64,000 bases of DNA from Pseudomonas marginalis (lineage in GTDB: Bacteria > Pseudomonadota > Gammaproteobacteria > Pseudomonadales > Pseudomonadaceae). Where the stretch lies: the NCBI RefSeq assembly GCF_001645105.1, contig NZ_LKEG01000052.1, positions 62,001-126,000 on the forward strand. Direction: 5' to 3'. Shown piece after piece: positions 59,298 through 64,000 of this stretch. The notes below the pieces were generated by a model. It was not told the DNA's origin. It worked only from the letters and a program-made list of their open reading frames with translations, and did not search any database. The stretch's first letter is position 1, and each line of letters opens with the position of its first letter. Both the position numbers and the translations under genes were made by a program.

Positions 59298-60160
59298 CTG
59301 AAACCGACAGACTGCAAATAGAAGTCGGTTATTTGACCACCCCAGAGCAATGCAATCCAGCCGGCAATTGCCAGATACGGACCAAACGGCATCGGTGTCG
59401 ACGCCCGGGCCTTGCGCAGGCGCATCAGGATCAAGCCTACGAACACCCCGACCAGCGACGATATCAGCAGTGTCATCGGCAGGATCTGCCAGCCACCCCA
59501 GGCACCGAGCAGTGCCAGCAGCTTGAAGTCGCCGTGGCCCATGCCGTCCTTGCCGGTGGTCAGCTTGAACAGCCAGAACACGCTCCACAGGCTCATGTAC
59601 CCGATAACCGCGCCCCAGAGGGCATCGGGTAGCGTAGTCAGCAGGCCAAGCGCGTTGACGATCAGTCCCAGCCAGAGCAGCGGCATCACCAGCGCATCCG
59701 GCAACAGTTGATGGTCGGCATCGATCAGGCTCATCGCCAACAAGCCCCAACTCAGCACCAGCATCGCGCCCGCCTGCCAGCCAAAGCCGAAATGCCAGGC
59801 CACCCAGGCCGAGATCAACCCGCACGCCAGTTCAGTGAGTGGATAGCGGGCGCTGATCGGACCTTGGCAATGGGCGCAGCGGCCGCGCAGAAACAGGTAA
59901 CTGAGCAACGGGATATTTTCCCATGGGCGTATCGGATGGTTGCAGTGCGGGCAGCAGGAGTTGGGGTGCATCAGGTTGTAGGTCGGCCCGGCAGGCTCAG
60001 CGGGCAAGCCGAGCACTTCGTGGGCCTGGGCGCGCCATTCCCGTTCGAGCATTTTCGGCAGGCGCCACACCAGTACGTTGAGAAAACTGCCGACGATCAG
60101 CCCCAGCACCCCGGCCATCGCCACAAAAGCCCAGGGCTGCTCAACCAATAGCAGGCTCAA
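59294..60160 (-). CDS. pilD: Prepilin peptidase/N-methyltransferase PilD
   Basis: Inner membrane aspartyl protease that cleaves and N-methylates type IV prepilins and type II secretion pseudopilins. The cytoplasmic zinc motif has CC at 69-70, Cys73, Cys95 and Cys98. The catalytic Asp147 (SLIDADH) and Asp211 (GHGDFK) are in place. 288 aa, eight or so membrane helices. It overlaps pilC by 4 bases. Confidence 0.96.
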   Translation of the reverse strand: MSLLLVEQPWAFVAMAGVLGLIVGSFLNVLVWRLPKMLEREWRAQAHEVLGLPAEPAGPTYNLMHPNSCCPHCNHPIRPWENIPLLSYLFLRGRCAHCQGPISARYPLTELACGLISAWVAWHFGFGWQAGAMLVLSWGLLAMSLIDADHQLLPDALVMPLLWLGLIVNALGLLTTLPDALWGAVIGYMSLWSVFWLFKLTTGKDGMGHGDFKLLALLGAWGGWQILPMTLLISSLVGVFVGLILMRLRKARASTPMPFGPYLAIAGWIALLWGGQITDFYLQSVGFR

Positions 60161-61365
60161 AACGCGCTCCCCAACTGAAAGACCGGCAGGTACATGGCGA
60201 TCACCAGCGCGCCGACGATGCCCCCCAATACCACCATGATCAGCGGTTCCATCAGGCTGGTGAGGTTATCGACCAGGTTGTCCACATCAGCCTCGTAATG
60301 GTTGGCGACTTTTTCCAGCATGCGGTCCAACGTGCCCGACTCTTCGCCGATGGCCGTCATCTGGATCGCCATGCCGGGAAACAGGCCGCTGGCGGCCATG
60401 GATTGATTCAATTGCATACCGGTGGATACATCATGTCGCATGTGCTCGATTGCCTGTCTGAATGGCCCCGATCCTGCGGCGCCGGCCACTGAATCCAGCG
60501 CCTGCACCAATGGAACACCGGCGGCGAAGGTGGTGGAAAGCGTACGGGCGTAGCGGGCCACTGCGGATTTTTTCAGCAGTTTGCCTGCCAGGGGCGCTTT
60601 CAACAAACCGGCGTCTACCCGCAGACGAAAATCAGGGAAGGTGCGATACGCTTGGCGCCACCCCAAGCCTCCGGCAAGCATGCCCAGGGCCACGACCCAC
60701 CAGGCTTTTTGCGTGAACTCGGAGAGGGCGATGACCTGCAAGGTAAACTCGGGCAGCTTGCCGTCGACCCCGGCGAACAAACTCTGGAACTGTGGCACTA
60801 CCTGTATCAGCAGCACGCCGGTGACCAGGCTGGCGACCACCAGGACTGCGATCGGATAGGTCATGGCCTTTTTGATCCTGGCCCGTAGCTGCTCGCTCTT
60901 TTCGCGGTGGATCGCCACGCGCTCCAGCAGCGTTTCAAGTGCGCCAGCCTGTTCACCGGCGGCCACCAGGTTGCAGTACAGCTCATCGAAATAGCGCGGT
61001 TGTTTGCGCAGCGCCTCGGCCAGGCTGGTGCCGGCGGCGATTGCCTGTTTCAACCCCTGCACCAGCTCGCGCACAGGGCGGCTTTCGAAGCCTTCACCGA
61101 TAATGTCGAAGGCTTGTAGAAGAGGGATTCCAGCCTTCAGCAGCGTGGCCAGCTGTCGAGTAAGCAGGGTGATGTCCGCCGATTTGATCGACGGCGCGAG
61201 GCTCGGTAGCAAGGCGGATTTCTTGTACACAGCCCCTGGGCTGATGCCTTGCCGGCGCAACTGAGCCTTGACCAGGGCAAGGTTGTGCCCTGTGGTTTGT
61301 CCGGACACCCTGCGCCCTTTGCGGTTGATGCCTTCCCAGGCGTAGATCGTTGCAGCGTTGTCCAT
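60157..61365 (-). CDS. pilC: Type IV pilus inner membrane platform protein PilC
   Basis: 402-residue GspF-family platform protein. Two tandem GspF domains are seen (about 65-190 and 275-395), each with membrane helices and the TLLTRQLATLLKAGIPLLQAF motif. The start ATG at 61365 gives normal length. In P. aeruginosa pilB lies directly upstream; here pilC starts 199 bases from the divergent pilA, with no room for pilB. Confidence 0.95.
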   Translation of the reverse strand: MDNAATIYAWEGINRKGRRVSGQTTGHNLALVKAQLRRQGISPGAVYKKSALLPSLAPSIKSADITLLTRQLATLLKAGIPLLQAFDIIGEGFESRPVRELVQGLKQAIAAGTSLAEALRKQPRYFDELYCNLVAAGEQAGALETLLERVAIHREKSEQLRARIKKAMTYPIAVLVVASLVTGVLLIQVVPQFQSLFAGVDGKLPEFTLQVIALSEFTQKAWWVVALGMLAGGLGWRQAYRTFPDFRLRVDAGLLKAPLAGKLLKKSAVARYARTLSTTFAAGVPLVQALDSVAGAAGSGPFRQAIEHMRHDVSTGMQLNQSMAASGLFPGMAIQMTAIGEESGTLDRMLEKVANHYEADVDNLVDNLTSLMEPLIMVVLGGIVGALVIAMYLPVFQLGSAF

Positions 61366-61564
61366 GTCACGGTTCCGCACAGAGGTCGTCGAAGATTTAT
61401 AGCTTAGTCAGGTGACGACTTCGGACACGCTGGCGGTGCAGGATAAAATGTCAGAATGTGCGTCTTGCAGGCGCTTGACCGCCTGCGGATGAGTACACTG
61501 GCGCCGCTGCAAAATACGGGGCGCAGGACGCGCCTTGTCATGAGTTCTATCCTGGAGAGTGAAT

Positions 61565-61981
61565 GTGATACGTCAAAAAGGTTTTACCCTGATCGAGCTG
61601 TTGATCGTCGTGGCAATCATTGGCATTTTGGCCACCATTGGCCTGCCCATGTACACCACCCACCAGGCCAAGGCCAAGTTCACCGCAGGCCTGGCTGAAA
61701 TCACTGCGTTGAAACCCGGGTACGAAGACACCCTCAACCAGGGCACCGTACCGACCCTCGCATTGATCGGCGGCACCAGCCCGACAGCCAACTGCAAGAT
61801 CGACGTGGCAGGCGATGTAGGCACGGGTGCGGGCTCTATCAGCTGCGAAATACTCGACGCTCCAGCGCCGGTGCTGGGCAAGACCATCAGCCTGACGCGC
61901 AATGCCACCACCGGTTGGAAATGCACCACCACCGCCGACGCAAAGTATGTCGCCAAGGGCTGCGGCGCCGACGGGGCATAA
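61565..61981 (+). CDS. pilA: Type IV major pilin PilA
   Basis: Major pilus subunit. The leader MIRQKG is cut before FTLIELLIVVAIIGILATIGLPMY, with Glu5. The C-terminal disulfide loop is between the Cys of GWKCTTT and the Cys of AKGCG. The start is the GTG at 61565, preceded by GGAG at 7 bases; the earlier GTG at 61559 is too close to it. 138 residues, and the mature end is ADGA with no C-terminal Ser. It is divergent from pilC and followed by tfpO. Confidence 0.9.
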   Translation: MIRQKGFTLIELLIVVAIIGILATIGLPMYTTHQAKAKFTAGLAEITALKPGYEDTLNQGTVPTLALIGGTSPTANCKIDVAGDVGTGAGSISCEILDAPAPVLGKTISLTRNATTGWKCTTTADAKYVAKGCGADGA

Positions 61982-62017
61982 GTGCTGAACTGACAACATG
62001 GACGTAAGAGGTGGCCG

Positions 62018-63418
62018 ATGTCGTTATCCGTACAGCAGCGCGGCAGTATTTTTCTGGTCACAGTGGTGTGTCTGCTGGTTGTCGGGATTTGTGCACCGTT
62101 CAGTGGGCATGATTTGCAACGGGCGATGCAGATCGCCGTCGGGCTCTGCGCGGTGCTGTACGGGCTGTCGGTCTTCCGCGTTGAACAGTTGACGGACCGG
62201 CCCACCGCACTGGGCCTGACGCTCATTATCGTGCTGGGCCTGGTGTCATCAGCGCTGGCCCATCAGCCCCTCTGGGCGTTTGCCGAAGTGGCGTTGTTTG
62301 TCAGTTGCGGGGCGATTGCCGTGGCGTTTGCCTTGCTGCGTCGTCACGGGGGCGAGTCTTTGGATCGCGTCTTGATCATGGTGGTGGTGCTGCTGTGCCT
62401 GATCAAGTCGGTTCAATACGTGTATGCGGGCGTGCTTGCGTTCGCCGGTGCCGAGCGGACGCTGGATCCTGACCTGTTGCTGTCGGGCTTTTCCAACAAA
62501 CGCTTCTACGGTCAATTCCAGACGTTCACCCTGCCGCTGCTGGCGCTGCCCTTGTTGATCCCCACGCTCTCCCGCTCGCTCAAAGCTGCAGTGTTTGCGT
62601 TGCTGTGCGTGTGGTGGATGATCGCGATCGGCGGCGGCACGCGTGGCACCTGGCTCGGCATGGGCGCGGCGGGTGGGGTGTTGGCAGTGCTGGGGCTATG
62701 GGGCCGACGCTGGTTGGGTTGGCAACTCGCCGCAGTGCTTGGCGGGTTGTTGCTGTATTGGCTGGTGTTTGCGGTGTTGGCGGATTACCTGGGGATCGAG
62801 ATCGCCAATGCTGCCGGCGATCGCCTCACCACCTCGCTGTCGGGGCGCGGCCCGATCTGGTGGCAGGCCTGGCACATGCTCGTCGAGAGGCCATGGCTGG
62901 GGTTCGGGCCGATGCATTTTGCCGATGTTGCCAACAAGATTGCCGCTCACCCCCACCAGGCCATCCTGCAGTGGGCCAGTGAATGGGGGGTGCCATCGGC
63001 GCTGTGCGTTACGGTTTTGGCGTGGCGAGGCGGGTGGGCCACGCTCGGGGTACTGCGTGAGCGTGCGCAGTGCGCCGAACGTGCAGACCTGCTGCGGCTG
63101 TGTCTGTTTGCCGCGCTGATCGGTGCGTTGGTGCAATCGATGGTCGACGGTGTGATGGTGATGCCCAACTCTCAAGTCTGGTTGGCGCTGGTGGTAGGCT
63201 GGTTGATGGCGCTGCATGTGTGGCGAACCGCTGTCGGTGTCGAGCGGTCATTCGCCTGGGGCATCTGGAAAACACTGAGCGTGTTGGCCGTTGGTCTGTT
63301 GATCGTGATCGCTGTGCGTGACGTACCTCACATCAAGCAAGCCCAGCAGCAGTACCTGGACGCCCATGGCACTTACCTTCAGCCACGCTTTTGGGCCCAA
63401 GGGGTGATTGCTCGCTGA
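62018..63418 (+). CDS. tfpO: O-antigen ligase-family protein, pilin glycosyltransferase TfpO/PilO-like
   Basis: 466-residue inner membrane protein with about 11 hydrophobic segments and a periplasmic Wzy_C loop (SLSGRGPIWWQAWHMLVERPWLGFG, HPHQAILQWASEWG). Gene position directly after pilA and length match TfpO (PilO), which attaches an O-antigen repeat to the C-terminal Ser of PilA in P. aeruginosa. Here the acceptor Ser is absent, so the role is open. It could be an O-antigen ligase with another acceptor. Confidence 0.8.
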   Translation: MSLSVQQRGSIFLVTVVCLLVVGICAPFSGHDLQRAMQIAVGLCAVLYGLSVFRVEQLTDRPTALGLTLIIVLGLVSSALAHQPLWAFAEVALFVSCGAIAVAFALLRRHGGESLDRVLIMVVVLLCLIKSVQYVYAGVLAFAGAERTLDPDLLLSGFSNKRFYGQFQTFTLPLLALPLLIPTLSRSLKAAVFALLCVWWMIAIGGGTRGTWLGMGAAGGVLAVLGLWGRRWLGWQLAAVLGGLLLYWLVFAVLADYLGIEIANAAGDRLTTSLSGRGPIWWQAWHMLVERPWLGFGPMHFADVANKIAAHPHQAILQWASEWGVPSALCVTVLAWRGGWATLGVLRERAQCAERADLLRLCLFAALIGALVQSMVDGVMVMPNSQVWLALVVGWLMALHVWRTAVGVERSFAWGIWKTLSVLAVGLLIVIAVRDVPHIKQAQQQYLDAHGTYLQPRFWAQGVIAR

Positions 63419-63466
63419 CGGCGGCAAGTTGCCGGACTTCCGATGCGGTGCTAGCTTTAGCCCACC

Positions 63467-63539
63467 GCCCGTGTAGCTCAGTCGGTAGAGCAGCGCACTC
63501 GTAACGCGAAGGTCGCAGGTTCGATTCCTGTCTCGGGCA
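63467..63539 (+). tRNA. tRNA-Thr (anticodon CGT), without encoded CCA
   Basis: 73 bases beginning GCCCGTG and ending in discriminator A at 63539, then AAAAAGG with no CCA, unlike the five other tRNAs here. Pairing is weak at positions 6-67 (T-T) and 31-39 (A-C). The anticodon loop CTCGTAA gives CGT. It follows pilA-tfpO, the tRNA-Thr position known from P. aeruginosa. Confidence 0.82.
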
Positions 63540-63698
63540 AAAAGGCAACAAAGGTTCCACCGTTTCAAAGGCAATGTTTTCAGATGATCCCAGAATGGTT
63601 CTGAAGGCCAGACGAGCCGGCATTTGCGCCCGCTCTTTTGTATCTGCGCAACCTTGATGACCCAGATGCATCCCCATTCCTCGATCTAAGAGAACGAC

Positions 63699-64000
63699 AT
63701 GACCACGACTGAAATGACCCAGGAAGTTCGGCATCAAGCAGCCCTCGAGAAATACCTTGAGGAATCGCCGCAGCTTAAAGAAGAGATCAAGGACCTGAGC
63801 GCCGATGACCAGCGCGACCAGATTCAGTGGGCATTCGAGGACGAGGCCGAAAGCCAGGGCTACCAGCCCTGGGAGCTGACCCTCAAGTACACATCGACAC
63901 CGGAAGAGTTCGAAGCGGCACGGCTGGCCTTGCATAGAGAGGCGGCCGAGGTGCTGGGTGTCGAGTGGGAAGAGTATTGCGAGATGAATGACCTAGTCGT
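63699..64000 (+). CDS. Small acidic protein (DUF6388-like), 3' end outside window
   Basis: Open frame of at least 100 codons from the ATG at 63699, beginning MTTTEMTQEVRHQAALEKYL and running past the window edge. It is very acidic (KEEIKDLSADD, EDEAESQG, EFEAARLALHREAAEVLG). It resembles a conserved Pseudomonas small protein that I recall as DUF6388; the name is from memory. A start at 63714 is possible. Nothing is seen in the 159 bases between it and tRNA-Thr. Confidence 0.6.
   Translation, partial: MTTTEMTQEVRHQAALEKYLEESPQLKEEIKDLSADDQRDQIQWAFEDEAESQGYQPWELTLKYTSTPEEFEAARLALHREAAEVLGVEWEEYCEMNDLV

Noticed and set aside
59298..59825. N-terminal extension of coaE
   Set aside because: The frame is open upstream of 59297, but that part is antisense to pilD and coaE family members start at MTT...LGLTGGIGSGKS.
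61366..61564. Sigma-54 promoter for pilA
   Set aside because: P. aeruginosa pilA uses RpoN, but the nearest GG-GC pairs here (at about 61470 and 61500) have wrong spacing for the -24/-12 elements. No confident promoter could be named.
1..64000. CRISPR array, prophage or insertion sequence
   Set aside because: No regularly spaced repeats, integrase, transposase or phage structural genes were seen; the only repeats are REP units and the tRNA-Pro copy.

Overview
The window is chromosomal DNA of a Pseudomonas, most likely of the P. fluorescens group. The evidence is the GC-rich Pseudomonas codon usage, the gene order ychF-pth-rplY-prs-tRNA-Gln-ispE-lolB / hemA-prfA-prmC, the order rpsT / murJ-ribF-ileS-lspA-fkpB-ispH followed by type IV pilus genes, algW next to cysD-cysNC, and REP/REPIN sequences built on GTGGGAGGGGGCTTGC and GTGAGCGGGCTTG words, like those described in P. 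fluorescens SBW25. Most of it is core genome. I see no phage, insertion sequence or CRISPR array.

Layout: (1) 0-7 kb, minus strand: translation, PRPP, isoprenoid and lipoprotein-sorting genes with tRNA-Gln. (2) 7.1-11.8 kb, plus: hemA-prfA-prmC-moeB-murI, tightly overlapping. (3) 12-12.9 kb: a PagL-type lipid A deacylase and a small cysteine-cluster protein. (4) 12.9-22.5 kb, minus: a nine-gene operon (DUF523/DUF1722, MerR-family LitR-like regulator, photolyase, NTF2-like, SDR, FAD amine oxidase, DUF1365, Cfa-like methyltransferase, DUF2878) preceded by two TGTACA-N12-TGTACA operators around a promoter. A Trp-rich protein and a second FAD oxidoreductase lie next to it, with a third, degenerate operator between that oxidoreductase and a divergent epimerase-hemH pair. 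I read this block as a light-responsive DNA-repair and membrane-lipid module. (5) 24.7-35.5 kb: TonB siderophore receptor, algW, a Nif3-like protein, cysD-cysNC, an acyltransferase, pta and a DUF3565 protein. (6) 35.5-44.4 kb: FKBP isomerase, rpsT, murJ, ribF, ileS, lspA, fkpB, ispH. (7) 44.3-48.6 kb: minor pilins (FimT, PilV, PilW, PilX, PilE) without pilY1/pilY2, then thiO. (8) 48.7-54.4 kb: bamD / rluD-pgeF-clpB. (9) 54.6-55.1 kb: tRNA-Asn, -Pro, -Lys and a second, identical tRNA-Pro. (10) 55.2-64 kb: ndh, small conserved proteins, yacG-coaE-pilD-pilC, divergent pilA-tfpO, a CCA-less tRNA-Thr and the start of a small acidic protein cut by the window edge. The pilus locus has no pilB.

How the genes work together: hemA supplies precursor for heme and hemH inserts iron into protoporphyrin. 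prfA and prmC are enzyme and substrate. lolB, bamD, lspA and algW serve the outer envelope. pilD processes the prepilins made from pilA and the minor pilin operon. The photolyase operon combines repair of UV lesions with enzymes that probably modify membrane fatty acids, under a regulator encoded in the same operon. No LOV-domain photoreceptor partner for that regulator is seen in the window.
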